IMG/VR virus record: IMGVR_UViG_3300035034_002366
Span: 1-42,520 of that record
Reading direction: 5' to 3' (one strand)
Length of the DNA: 42,520 nt
Origin: a virus
Shown: piece after piece, positions 42,480 through 42,520 of the stretch
Position numbering within the stretch: position 1 is the first letter of the stretch
Layout: the number at the start of each line of letters is the position of its first letter
Notes under the pieces: generated by a model
The model's database searches: none
Told to the model about the DNA's origin: nothing
The model's input: the letters and a program-made list of their open reading frames with translations, nothing else
Position numbers and translations under genes: made by a program

Positions 42480-42520
42480 TATCAATGTGTAAGCAAAATA
42501 CTATCACTTACATCGCTTCA

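Overview
The window is a gene-dense, AT-rich block (roughly 35-38 % GC by eye) of a large tailed double-stranded DNA phage, most likely a T4-like or jumbo myovirus of a Gram-negative host. The evidence is a 5032-codon tail-fibre gene next to an 805-codon fibre/tail-tip gene, a PAAR-type spike-tip protein, many short overlapping genes on both strands, a tRNA gene, phage-type nucleotide, NAD and translation genes, and no chromosomal housekeeping context. Host and genome size cannot be fixed from this stretch.

Layout. 1-4641: plus-strand run with two small membrane proteins, several unknowns, a DUF932 protein behind a clean sigma70-like promoter, and a soluble-domain/lipoprotein fusion. 4617-7196: minus strand, with a GC-richer block of doubtful small ORFs, a 677-residue unknown protein and tRNA-Gln(UUG), driven by a TTGACA/TAAATA promoter. 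7299-7958: thymidylate kinase. 8044-25572 (minus): the structural core, an 805-residue fibre/tip protein followed by the 5032-residue protein built of 13 related modules. 25630-29445: mostly unknown proteins, one with ~22-residue NPS repeats. 29459-31547 (minus): five overlapping genes ending in a PAAR protein. 31666-34142 (plus): a chain of overlapping small genes beginning with a NadR-like P-loop protein.

34887-37441 (minus) is a two-gene NAD salvage operon, nicotinamide phosphoribosyltransferase plus an NMN adenylyltransferase-Nudix fusion. Its promoter spacer is filled by a 17-bp palindrome. Together the two enzymes turn nicotinamide into NAD+, which can replenish NAD during infection or offset NAD-depleting host defences. 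37531-41508 is an array of small, fast-diverging proteins that begin with a (T/S)SP or SPL motif. A complete arginyl-tRNA synthetase gene sits in the opposite orientation inside this array. 41561-42520 holds tiny membrane-protein genes and, at the end, a strong promoter and a strong terminator about 100 bp apart with no ORF between them: a likely phage-encoded structured small RNA.

How the parts combine: tail adhesins and a spike for host recognition and entry; dTMP kinase, NAD salvage, tRNA-Gln and ArgRS to sustain metabolism and translation as host functions decline; and accessory arrays of small unknown proteins of the kind that often act against the host or its defences. The most original signals are the small RNA, the palindrome-in-promoter NAD operon, the paralogue array interrupted by argS, and the modular giant fibre. 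Several genes of 29-59 codons are described here on the basis of ribosome-binding sites and tight spacing.
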